Positions 29,101-36,344 of a DNA stretch of 64,000 nt are shown piece by piece. A program made the translations under genes and the position numbers. Numbering within the stretch: the first letter of the stretch is position 1; each line of letters begins with the position of its first letter. The DNA is from Rossellomorea marisflavi (GTDB taxonomy: Bacteria > Bacillota > Bacilli > Bacillales > Bacillaceae_B): NCBI GenBank assembly GCA_003667865.1, contig CP033051.1, forward strand, positions 383,501 through 447,500, given 5' to 3'. Below the pieces are notes generated by a model. That model was given only the letters and a program-made list of their open reading frames with translations. It did no database searches and was not told the origin of the DNA.

Positions 29101-29133
29101 CAAAAAAGACCACAAGGAACTAGCCCTGTGGTC
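29101..29133 (-). terminator. Riboswitch-linked terminator upstream of ktrAB
   Basis: On the minus strand GACCACAGGG pairs with CCTTGTGGTC across a short loop and is followed directly by TTTTTTG. It lies between the c-di-AMP aptamer and ktrA, in position to act as the expression platform. Confidence 0.85.
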
Positions 29134-29150
29134 TGTGATCACAAAGTTTT

Positions 29151-29290
29151 TATCCTCTCCCAATACGCTTACGAGGTTAGCTGTCGGATTCGGGTGCTGG
29201 AAGTCACCCTACCTTCAGATGAAGGATTCACCCCTTGTAGAATTAAATCTACACGAATGGTTCCCCCGCTCTAAAATAGATTAAGCGTCG
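29151..29290 (-). ncRNA. Cyclic-di-AMP riboswitch (ydaO/yuaA type) controlling ktrAB
   Basis: Read on the minus strand, the conserved blocks of the ydaO-yuaA class appear in order: CGCTTAATCT, GAGCGGGGGAACCA, AAGGGGTGAATCC, GTAGGGTGACTTCCAGCACC, CCGAATCCGACAGCTAACCT and CGTAAGCG. This class turns off K+ importer expression when c-di-AMP is high, and in B. subtilis it precedes yuaA (ktrA). The aptamer is flanked by a promoter (29312-29340) and a terminator (29101-29133). It is therefore a transcription-attenuation switch. Confidence 0.93.
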
Positions 29291-29311
29291 ATATATTCAT
29301 TTACGAATGCT

Positions 29312-29340
29312 ATCTTACTCCTGAAAAAATGAATTGTAAA
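29312..29340 (-). promoter_or_regulatory. Sigma-A promoter ahead of the c-di-AMP riboswitch
   Basis: Minus strand TTTACA (29335-29340) and TAAGAT (29312-29317), 17 bases apart. The start point would be near 29305, just before the aptamer. Confidence 0.75.
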
Positions 29341-29450
29341 CAGAAAAAAAAAGCAAAAAAACGGTAAAAACACACCTCTACAATTCACTCCCCACACTTT
29401 TTCAATACTTCTCCTTCATTTTCATGAAATATCTTCAATTCTCTTTGGAT

Positions 29451-29463
29451 GAGGGACGGACCT
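29451..29463. repeat. Half unit of the GAGGGACGGACCT family
   Basis: GAGGGACGGACCT in the 29341-29648 stretch, where I see nothing else to annotate. Confidence 0.75.
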
Positions 29464-29648
29464 CTACTGGAAACGTCGGTGATCCAGTCAAAGTAAGAGT
29501 TTACTGAAAATCTTTCCTCCAAAAAATAAAGCTAGCCTAAAACAACACATCAGGTAACATCTAAAAGCCTTAGTATATGGTGTATATCTCCAATTCCCCC
29601 AAAGGAAGCCTACTTTACTTTCACGATTTTAGATGATACCTTAGTTAT

Positions 29649-29766
29649 ATGAGGGTCCCTTATCGGCACGATATTCGCTTGTTGCGGGACACTTAACCAC
29701 TGTTCGGACGAAGGGGGCCCTCATACAAAAAAACGCTCAATGACCATTCATTGAGCGTTTTTTTTT
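29649..29766 (+). ncRNA. Candidate structured small RNA ending in an intrinsic terminator
   Basis: Outer stem of 13 or so pairs: ATGAGGGTCCCTT (29649-29661) with AAGGGGGCCCTCAT (29711-29724). It encloses a GC-rich ~49-base loop that can fold further. Seven bases later comes a strong hairpin, AACGCTCAATGA / TCATTGAGCGTT (29732-29759), followed by a run of T on the plus strand. I do not recognise an Rfam class and found no convincing promoter. The structure could instead belong to the minus strand, downstream of the BsuPI gene. Confidence 0.4.
29732..29759. terminator. Bidirectional terminator downstream of the BsuPI-domain gene
   Basis: Perfect 12-base stem AACGCTCAATGA / TCATTGAGCGTT with loop CCAT, flanked by A-runs on the left and T-runs on the right, so it works on both strands. 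It lies 15 bases from the stop of the gene at 29774. Confidence 0.9.
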
Positions 29767-29773
29767 GCTTTCA

Positions 29774-30280
29774 TTACTGAATATTAATCGTCATCGATGT
29801 TTTCGCCATTTCACCATCTTTTGGTGTCAACCATACTTCTAGTTGATATTCTCCGCTCTTTAATTCATTACCTGGCAACTCGATATCATAGGATAACTCT
29901 TCACCCTGTGCGATTGTTTCTGTCCCTAATGCCTGCAGGAAGGAAGCTACTGTCGAATAGTGATACAGCACCTCACCATCTTGAGACTTGATAACATAAT
30001 CAAATCGTTGAGAGCTGGTGAATTCTAATGTCATCTCTTGCTCTGTTTGATTCTTTACTGTATAAACCACCTGACCATCTGCCACTTGCTCTAACGAAGG
30101 CTCTAGCTCTCCAGCAACAATACCACCGTTATCTCCTTCATCTTCAGCAGGATCGTTCACGACCTCTTCATCTGAACCTCCAGTCACTTGGTCTCCTCCT
30201 TCCTCTGAACCAGTACCACAAGCAGTCAATATTCCTAATGCTAACAGCATAATTAACAATCCTTTGATCCACTTTTTCAC
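29774..30280 (-). CDS. BsuPI-domain lipoprotein
   Basis: 168 residues. Signal peptide with lipobox LTAC (Cys21), an acidic low-complexity linker rich in Gly/Glu/Asp to about residue 58, then a BsuPI domain (intracellular proteinase inhibitor fold, an Ig-like beta domain): VVYTVKNQTEQEMTLEF, FDYVIKSQDGEVLYHYS and LKSGEYQLEVWL. In BsuPI itself the domain inhibits a serine protease. Here it is extracellular and membrane-anchored, so the role is unknown. The start is a GTG at 30280, 9 bases after GGGAG. Confidence 0.85.
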   Translation of the reverse strand: MKKWIKGLLIMLLALGILTACGTGSEEGGDQVTGGSDEEVVNDPAEDEGDNGGIVAGELEPSLEQVADGQVVYTVKNQTEQEMTLEFTSSQRFDYVIKSQDGEVLYHYSTVASFLQALGTETIAQGEELSYDIELPGNELKSGEYQLEVWLTPKDGEMAKTSMTINIQ

Positions 30281-30399
30281 AATATGACACTCCCTTATAG
30301 GATTTTCATTCTCTACTTAAGTAGACGATAAAGTGAAAAATAAGTTACAAGGATCACTCCTTTTAGGAGGAAATAACCACAAAACCTATATTAGAATTC

Positions 30400-31074
30400 C
30401 TATTCAATCCAATAAAAATCATCTTTATGGACCTCTATATCGCTTGGTATTTTTAGATATAACAAGTTGACACCAAACTCTGCCTCAAGCCGATTGTTTT
30501 TAGTGCCTTCGGAAAATTGCTTCATAGGAAACTCACGAGTAAGTCTTTTAAGCTTATATTCCTGACTTCCTGGTACTTCTATCAAGAGGGTTGAATTCTC
30601 AACCTTTACTGTGGGTGATGCTACCTCTTCCGTCACATCAATGCCACCTACAAATGTTTTGGTTTTATAATGAATGACCTCTATAGAATCCAGTCCATCT
30701 ACTCTTTCTGCAATAATCATTTGGTTCTCTGCTAGATTCGATATATAAAGGTCCTCTTCTACATATGGAAATTCCCAACGGTCTGCTACATATTTCTGAT
30801 CCTCTTTATTTATATTCCCGTTAAAGGCCCTGTTTAAAAGTTGTTCCTGCTGTAACTGCAGCTTTCTCAATTCCTGACTTTCCATTATGTCTGTTTCACT
30901 ATATTTCGTTTCTGGCAGAAGAAGATATCCAACAAAAAATAGGAACAAGACTAGACCATATCCGGCTAGGAATCTAATGACACTACTTGATTGAAAGAGC
31001 TTTATTCTTTTTGCAGTAAAGAAAAATACTAGAAAAAGCACGATAACTAGACCTACTGGAATGAATGCATTCAT
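30400..31074 (-). CDS. Membrane protein of a Ytr/Yhc-type ABC operon
   Basis: 224 residues. Two hydrophobic helices at the N-terminus (about 4-22 and 36-55) are followed by a mainly beta extracytoplasmic or cytoplasmic region of about 165 residues with a short LQLQQEQLL coiled segment. No family recognised. The ATG overlaps the permease stop (ATGA) and follows GGAGG by 7 bases, so it is translationally coupled and likely an accessory subunit. It is the last gene of the four-gene operon. Confidence 0.75.
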   Translation of the reverse strand: MNAFIPVGLVIVLFLVFFFTAKRIKLFQSSSVIRFLAGYGLVLFLFFVGYLLLPETKYSETDIMESQELRKLQLQQEQLLNRAFNGNINKEDQKYVADRWEFPYVEEDLYISNLAENQMIIAERVDGLDSIEVIHYKTKTFVGGIDVTEEVASPTVKVENSTLLIEVPGSQEYKLKRLTREFPMKQFSEGTKNNRLEAEFGVNLLYLKIPSDIEVHKDDFYWIE

Positions 31075-31823
31075 CTTCCAACCTCCATTCGATTTGTTAT
31101 AAACATTGCTCCACCAAATAACAAACTCGTAGTTAATACTACTTTTATGGCGAACACAAAAAGGTTTGCTTCCATCGTAAATTGTGTGACGACATCTCCA
31201 ATAAAGGTATCACTTCGTCCTGATTGTTCTTGGTAAAATAGTGCGGCTATCACCAGGACTGAAATCCAAAGGATAAAGCTTTTGTGAACTTGGACAAGTA
31301 CTCCAATGAAATAACCAATTCCCATAAGCAGGAACAGATAGAGACATGTGCCTATAATACCGAAGACGATTTGTTTAATCGTAACTGAATCAAGTAACAA
31401 CATATATTCTGTTGAAGCACTGAAATAGACAACCACCTTCATGACAAAACTAGTAAGAAACGCCAAAATGGATGCAATAAGGCTTGAAATGAAAAGAAAT
31501 ATGATATTGGAGAGATTACTAGTCATTCGATTCGTAATAAAGACAAAGTCATCATAGCGGTATGCTTTCGTTGTTGTCAGAATTGCAGTGATAAAAGCCC
31601 ACATCATCGTAAAAAACACAATCACATCTCCAGATATATATTGAATCTCATAACGAAATTGACTATTTCCACCACCGCTCATTCCGGAGCCATTAAACGA
31701 AAACAGAAATCCTATTAGCTGTACAATAACCAACGAGAAAAATACACCTGAGTAAGCATGTAGTTTAAATTGCACTTGCTTCCCTAATATTCTCCCTAGA
31801 CTCACTTCCTTATAGGACATCAT
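31071..31823 (-). CDS. ABC transporter permease
   Basis: 250 residues with about six hydrophobic segments, an N-terminal region like those of ABC-2 type permeases, and no extracellular domain. It lies between an ATPase gene (14-base overlap) and an accessory membrane gene. Transporters in this arrangement (YtrB/C, YhcG/H types) are linked to cell-envelope stress and antibiotic response, but the substrate is not known. Two in-frame ATGs start the gene; both follow GGGAGG. Confidence 0.82.
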   Translation of the reverse strand: MMSYKEVSLGRILGKQVQFKLHAYSGVFFSLVIVQLIGFLFSFNGSGMSGGGNSQFRYEIQYISGDVIVFFTMMWAFITAILTTTKAYRYDDFVFITNRMTSNLSNIIFLFISSLIASILAFLTSFVMKVVVYFSASTEYMLLLDSVTIKQIVFGIIGTCLYLFLLMGIGYFIGVLVQVHKSFILWISVLVIAALFYQEQSGRSDTFIGDVVTQFTMEANLFVFAIKVVLTTSLLFGGAMFITNRMEVGR

Positions 31824-32691
31824 CTATCCCTCCCGTTGATGTATTTGTTAAATAGACACACACATCTGTAGGCTCTACGGAACCAAACTCAAGCCCTTGT
31901 ACTCTTTGCTCCTCTACAAATGTGTTCCGAACAACCGCATAGGTATAACCAATTCCTATGCCTGTTTCATAAAGAACGTCTTTATCCTTTATCCATTCCT
32001 GCACAAGTGACGCTTCACCACGAACACCTAGTGCATATGATTTTAACTCCTCAACCGGTAGATGAAGCTTTACCTCACCATCTTTTAGGAGTAATACATG
32101 TTCAAGAAGCTCTTGTATTTCATTTAGTAGATGACTAGAAACAATTATGGTACGCGGGAAGCTTAGATAGTCTTTTAGAAGGGCACGATAGAAGTCTTTT
32201 CTTACAGCAGCATCCATACCAGTAGTAGGCTCATCAAAGATTGTTAAGGGGCAACGTGCACATAATCCCAGGATCATATTAAAGGTGCTTTTCATTCCTT
32301 TAGATAGATTCGCATGCTTTTGTTTGGGGTCTAGTGAAAAGTAATTCATTAACCGAAAGGCTAGCTCCATATTCCAGTTTGGATAAAAATGTTCCCCAGT
32401 ACGTAATAGCTCTTCTAGATTTAAACTTGACGGAAGCATCATATCCTCATGAATTAAAATCATATTTGTAGATACCTGTAAATTATTGAAAGGTCGACTC
32501 GAAAAGACCTTTATATCACCAGAAGTCTCGTGGTAATAGCCTGCAATTACTTTTAAAAGTGTTGTCTTTCCCGCTCCATTCCGACCAATAAGACCGGTAA
32601 TTGTGTTCTCACGAATGTGAAAGGAAATGTCTTTTAAAGCTTCTTTGTTTCCATATGCTTTTCGAACGTTTTGACATTCAACGATATTCAT
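31810..32691 (-). CDS. ABC transporter ATP-binding protein, YtrB/YhcG-like
   Basis: 293 residues. Walker A GRNGAGKTTLLK near residue 37, a signature of the form NLSKGMKSTF, Walker B LTIFDEPTTGMD, and H-loop VSSHLLNE. The C-terminal ~85 residues form an extra region typical of GntR-linked ATPases. The GntR gene overlaps it upstream, and the permease overlaps downstream. It powers the transporter encoded here; direction and cargo are inferred only from relatives. Confidence 0.9.
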   Translation of the reverse strand: MNIVECQNVRKAYGNKEALKDISFHIRENTITGLIGRNGAGKTTLLKVIAGYYHETSGDIKVFSSRPFNNLQVSTNMILIHEDMMLPSSLNLEELLRTGEHFYPNWNMELAFRLMNYFSLDPKQKHANLSKGMKSTFNMILGLCARCPLTIFDEPTTGMDAAVRKDFYRALLKDYLSFPRTIIVSSHLLNEIQELLEHVLLLKDGEVKLHLPVEELKSYALGVRGEASLVQEWIKDKDVLYETGIGIGYTYAVVRNTFVEEQRVQGLEFGSVEPTDVCVYLTNTSTGGIDDVL

Positions 32692-33074
32692 CCTTCATCC
32701 CCCTTTATTTCTTGTCTCTGAATACGAATTAACTCCACTAACTCATCCGTACTTACTTGCAAATGCTCAGCCTCTTTGACTAACTCTTGAATTAAAGCTT
32801 TTAATGTTTGATTCTTTCTCTTTGATAAAATGATTTCTTTTGCATGATCCGATACAAACATTCCAAGTCCCCTTTTCTTGAACAGGATGTCTTCTTCCAC
32901 TAAGAGTGATAATCCTTTCGCAGCTGTTGCTGGATTAATCGTAAACATGTCGGCTAGCTGATATTGAGAATACATTTTCCCCTGTGGCTCTATAGTTCCA
33001 TTCAAAATTTCAGTCTCGAGCCATTCTGAAATTTGAATATAAATTGGTTTTACACTATCCGAATTTAGAATCAA
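32688..33074 (-). CDS. GntR-family regulator, YtrA subfamily
   Basis: About 128 residues. The winged-helix N-terminal domain has the GntR pattern KPIYIQISEWLETEIL, then YSQYQLADMFTINPATAAKGLSLL recognition helices, and GLGMFVSD. A short C-terminal helix takes the place of a large effector domain, as in YtrA. The start is the TTG at 33074, 7 bases from GGAGG; the GTG two codons earlier is too close. It likely represses its own four-gene operon, and inducers are unknown. No clear operator palindrome was resolved. Confidence 0.88.
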   Translation of the reverse strand: MILNSDSVKPIYIQISEWLETEILNGTIEPQGKMYSQYQLADMFTINPATAAKGLSLLVEEDILFKKRGLGMFVSDHAKEIILSKRKNQTLKALIQELVKEAEHLQVSTDELVELIRIQRQEIKGDEG

Positions 33075-33202
33075 ATGCACACCTCCTACCTAATACTAAT
33101 ATAGTGCATTACTGATGTAATGTACTATATAGGATATTTTTGTAAATATCAAGAGGTTTTAGTAAAAATGGGCTCATTGCTTTATAAAAGAGCAAAAAAA
33201 AA

Positions 33203-33222
33203 GAACAGATTGGAATCTGTCC
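33203..33222 (-). terminator. Terminator of the 33233-33409 gene
   Basis: GAACAGATT and AATCTGTCC (one G-A/T mismatch) form a hairpin. On the minus strand it is followed by TTTTTTTTT. It lies 10 bases past the stop. Confidence 0.8.
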
Positions 33223-33232
33223 TTAGATAACG

Positions 33233-33409
33233 TCACGAGCTTCTTTGTTGTTTTTTAAATGTTAATTCACTCTTATGTACAAGCTCAACCTCTGATCTTC
33301 TTTTCGCATTTCGAACTTCGACCATACCGTTGTTGTAGTCGTAGATAATCATGTACTCTTTTCCATTATACGTAACAAGGTTATCTTGATGTTGTTCACA
33401 GTATACCAC
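33233..33409 (-). CDS. Small basic protein of unknown function
   Basis: 58 residues (61 if the ATG at 33418 is used). The start at GTG 33409 is preferred, because AAGGG lies 9 bases upstream, whereas the ATG abuts the site directly. Residues suggest a small beta-rich fold with a basic tail (YNGKEYMIIYDYNNGMVEV, then AKRRSEVEL). No family recognised. A good terminator follows, which supports it being a real, separately transcribed gene. Confidence 0.6.
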   Translation of the reverse strand: MVYCEQHQDNLVTYNGKEYMIIYDYNNGMVEVRNAKRRSEVELVHKSELTFKKQQRSS

Positions 33410-33567
33410 TTTAATCATCCCTTTTCTGTTTTACCTTTTCACTTGAACCGGGGCAGTAAACAATTCAATCTATCTCTTTATATCAAACTCAGATGCTGAA
33501 GAATTTTGTCGAATAATCATATATATTGTATCTTATACTAATTTGCATTATTTGAGATTAAAATACA

Positions 33568-33616
33568 AAAAGTTGGGACAAACTTTCCTCTTAAAGAAAA
33601 ATTGTCCCAACTTTTT
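33568..33616 (-). terminator. Terminator of the AimR-like gene
   Basis: AGTTGGGACAA and TTGTCCCAACT form a perfect 11-base stem around an A/T-rich loop of about 22 bases. TTTTTGTATTTT follows on the minus strand. It starts about 40 bases past the stop, leaving no room for a signal-peptide gene. Confidence 0.85.
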
Positions 33617-33654
33617 TAGGTTGTTCTTAAACGAAACTGTACTTCTTTATTCTA

Positions 33655-34881
33655 CTAGGAATAGATAAAAATACGGTCCGAACCGATTTTAGAAGAAATC
33701 ATAGCATCAATAATATCCATAGATACACCTTGCTTTACTAGCTCATCAATAGCATATTTAGCCTCAAACAAGTTATACGTTTCAACTAATTTTGATAGAG
33801 CTTGAAATAATAATGGCGTGCTTTCGTAAAGGATGCCGCCACATAAATAATACATCGGGATACTGAATAAGGTTTCTGGTTTTTCTTTTGCCAGAGGCTC
33901 AAGACGCTTGTAAATGACCTTAGCCTGTTCCAAATCTCCTGTATGAATATAATAGAGTATTTTACACTCATCATGGATTTCTTCGACATTGATCGTTTCT
34001 AATTCACCATTAAATATTTTTAGAGTAATGATGGTATAGTCCTCAAGATAGTGTGCTAAAGGAGCTACCCCTCCAAAATATTCTTCTTTCTTCCAAGCAG
34101 CAATTTCTGTTTCCATAATCTCTATTGCTTTTTCTTTATCGGAAAAAATATAGGTCGTTGCTAGGTTATATCGGTATACACTTTTCGTTAACTCCGTAAT
34201 GCTGTAGTCAATACATTTTTGATAATACTCTCGACTTACAGCAACCTCTTTATTTTGTAATCTCAATGTAAGGGCTCCATATAATCCATATAATCGAGAG
34301 AGGTAGCTCCTTTTTAATAGGCTATTGTCTAGTTTGTTTACAGCGACTTCAGCTTTTTGATTTGTTTTATATGCTTTTATCAAATCACCTTCTATCCCAA
34401 AATGGTAGAAAGCAAGGGATAATTGGCGGTATGCCTCTAATTCAGTTGATCTGATCTTAAATTGAATCATCTGATCATAGTACTCATCCTGGGTTATTGT
34501 GCCTTCCCTGAAACGTGTAAAAAGCTGGTAAAAATCTGCCCACTCTTTAACCTCTGGTTTCGAAGCAGTTCGTAGCTTCCTTGCAATCGAACGCACCATG
34601 TTTTCATCACGGTTATAACGAGCGATTTCAATGGCTATCTTTAAGCTCCAAACCGATTTCATCTCTTCACATATTATTTTCAGGGCATCGTGTCGATTGG
34701 CCATCCCGTCAATAAGATACTCATTGATTTTTAAGATTTGTTCAATGTTTGGAATGCGTTGTCCATTTACGTACTTATTAATAACACTTCGATCAATAGT
34801 AAGAATTTCACTAACTTGTGAAACAGATTGGTTTTTTCTCTCTAGACCCGTAAGTAACATCTTTTTAATTTCGACATTCAT
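33655..34881 (-). CDS. AimR-like (arbitrium-type) peptide-responsive regulator, solo copy
   Basis: 408 residues. An N-terminal helix-turn-helix of about 60 residues contains VSQVSEILTIDRSVINKYVNG and RIPNIEQILKIN. The rest is an all-helical TPR-like superhelix, for example AYRQLSLAFYHFGIEGD and KSVYRYNLATTYIFSDKE. This arrangement and length match AimR, the SPbeta-phage receptor that reads the AimP peptide to choose lysis or lysogeny, and chromosomal relatives. No prophage genes and no aimP-like secreted peptide are next to it. The upstream ribosome site is weak (GTGAAAGA). Rap/PlcR-type regulators are an alternative relationship. Confidence 0.7.
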   Translation of the reverse strand: MNVEIKKMLLTGLERKNQSVSQVSEILTIDRSVINKYVNGQRIPNIEQILKINEYLIDGMANRHDALKIICEEMKSVWSLKIAIEIARYNRDENMVRSIARKLRTASKPEVKEWADFYQLFTRFREGTITQDEYYDQMIQFKIRSTELEAYRQLSLAFYHFGIEGDLIKAYKTNQKAEVAVNKLDNSLLKRSYLSRLYGLYGALTLRLQNKEVAVSREYYQKCIDYSITELTKSVYRYNLATTYIFSDKEKAIEIMETEIAAWKKEEYFGGVAPLAHYLEDYTIITLKIFNGELETINVEEIHDECKILYYIHTGDLEQAKVIYKRLEPLAKEKPETLFSIPMYYLCGGILYESTPLLFQALSKLVETYNLFEAKYAIDELVKQGVSMDIIDAMISSKIGSDRIFIYS

Positions 34882-35106
34882 TCTTTCACATCCACATTGT
34901 ATGACTTATTTATCGTAATTGTAGATGAACATTAACCTGTTAGGTCTATACTACTATAAAAATCGACATTTTTCACCATTTTATAGTTCTTTTAGCACAC
35001 TAAAGGAATCAACCAGTTGATAAATATGTACAAACCCAAATTGGAGCCGGATTCTATTAATGTAACTCCGTTAACCTTTATTATACTTTTTATCAACCTT
35101 ACAACA

Positions 35107-35130
35107 AAAAAACCAAGCATTAGCTTGGCT
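35107..35130 (-). terminator. Terminator of the DUF2935-like gene
   Basis: CCAAGC and GCTTGG with loop ATTA, followed on the minus strand by TTTTTTTG. It lies about 15 bases past the stop at 35145. Confidence 0.8.
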
Positions 35131-35144
35131 ACTAGATATTCTAA

Positions 35145-35570
35145 TTATTTTTGATATAGAATAGTTTGGGCGACCCCAATAAAATATTCTGACTCGACAA
35201 TAATGTGATTTAAAACAACTTTAGCTGTTGGATTGTTCTTTATTGGTTCACTTTGTTCCATTAGAACTCTACAGAAGTTGATAAACTGCTCACTTTGTTG
35301 TAAGCAAAATGTTATAAGCTGCAGAACATCTCCATAAAGAGACTGGCTAATTTGACCATTTGAACGGATCACAGTTTCAATATAGCGGACAACCCGTTGA
35401 TGTGTCTTTGCAAATTCTTTCTCCCAGTCCTTTAGCTTTTCTACATATTCTTCTTCAAGATTTGTTACCAATTCACGAATGACTACCGTGTGCTCTTCCT
35501 CTTGATGCTTCCAAAATTCAGCTTCATCCAAAACCCTTAACGGCATTTGACTTCCATAATAATATTGCAT
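35145..35570 (-). CDS. DUF2935-like helical-bundle protein
   Basis: 141 residues, predicted all helical. The EAEFWKHQEEEHTVVIREL segment matches the DUF2935 signature found twice in longer Bacillus proteins; here only one domain is present, so this is a half-length relative. Conserved His/Glu in QEEEH could bind metal in a four-helix bundle, which is inference only. The start is the ATG at 35570, 6 bases after GGAGGGG. It is transcribed alone. Confidence 0.7.
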   Translation of the reverse strand: MQYYYGSQMPLRVLDEAEFWKHQEEEHTVVIRELVTNLEEEYVEKLKDWEKEFAKTHQRVVRYIETVIRSNGQISQSLYGDVLQLITFCLQQSEQFINFCRVLMEQSEPIKNNPTAKVVLNHIIVESEYFIGVAQTILYQK

Positions 35571-35767
35571 GCAATTCCCCTCCAATACTCCTTGTACCTT
35601 AAAACTTTATGTAAGAAGTGATTGAAATAAGACTACTAAATTTTTCACACAACGATTACCTTGTCTAAATCCCTGATTAACAATAGTATGCTACGGTTAT
35701 TATTTAAAGCTGTCCGTTAGCTGAGCAGAGTACATAAATAGAACCATCAAATAATTTTTCACTGACA

Positions 35768-35796
35768 TGAAACGTTTTATATTACTTGTTTGTCTA
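35768..35796 (+). promoter_or_regulatory. Candidate ECF-type promoter of the sigma factor operon
   Basis: TGAAAC (35768-35773) and TGTCTA (35791-35796), 17 bases apart. TGAAAC is the usual -35 for ECF sigma factors of the SigW/SigV/SigM group; the -10 partly matches CGTCTA. It suggests autoregulation of the downstream sigma gene. Confidence 0.55.
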
Positions 35797-35819
35797 ACCC
35801 TTAGAAGGAGGGAGATACA

Positions 35820-36344
35820 TTGTCAGATCTCAAAAAAATCAAACAAGCTAAGAAAGGCAACGCGAAAGCCTTTCAGGAATTAATGGAAGAAGAGAAAACA
35901 AAGCTTTATCGAATTGCTTTTATTTATACCAAAAATGAAGCCGATGCAATGGAGGTATTTCAAGAAACCGTCTATAAAGCCTTTATTTCAATTCAAAACT
36001 TAAAAGAACCACACTATTTCTCAACATGGCTAACACGAATTCTAATAAATACAGCACTAGACCTATTACGGAAAAAGAAAAAAATTATCCCAATGGAGAA
36101 GGACGTTTTAGAGTCCAAAGCGGGATCCTATCTACCGTCAGCTAACACGGATGATGTATTACAGATGATCATGCAGTTAGAGGAGAAATATAAAACAGCG
36201 TTAATCTTGCGCTTTTACAAGGACTTAACTATCAAACAAATCGCGGAAGCCTTAAGCTGTCCGGAAGGTACGGTAAAAACAAATATTCATCGAGGTATAC
36301 AGCTATTAAGAGCAGAAATGAAGGAGGATTGTGTAAATGAATAA
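35820..36344 (+). CDS. ECF RNA polymerase sigma factor
   Basis: 174 residues. Region 2 is FQELMEEEKTKLYRIAFIY through EVFQETVYKAF and FSTWLTRILIN. Region 4 is YKTALILRFYKDLTIKQIAEAL and CPEGTVKTNIHRGI. The start is a TTG at 35820 with GGAGG 9 bases upstream. It overlaps the anti-sigma gene by 8 bases, and an ECF-like promoter lies upstream. It most likely directs an envelope-stress response. I could not match it to a specific B. subtilis sigma factor. Confidence 0.92.
   Translation: MSDLKKIKQAKKGNAKAFQELMEEEKTKLYRIAFIYTKNEADAMEVFQETVYKAFISIQNLKEPHYFSTWLTRILINTALDLLRKKKKIIPMEKDVLESKAGSYLPSANTDDVLQMIMQLEEKYKTALILRFYKDLTIKQIAEALSCPEGTVKTNIHRGIQLLRAEMKEDCVNE

Noticed and set aside
33420-33654. 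Possible aimP-like signal peptide downstream of the AimR-like gene
   Set aside because: Only a terminator and a 16-codon frame without a secretion signal are present; no aimP-type gene found.
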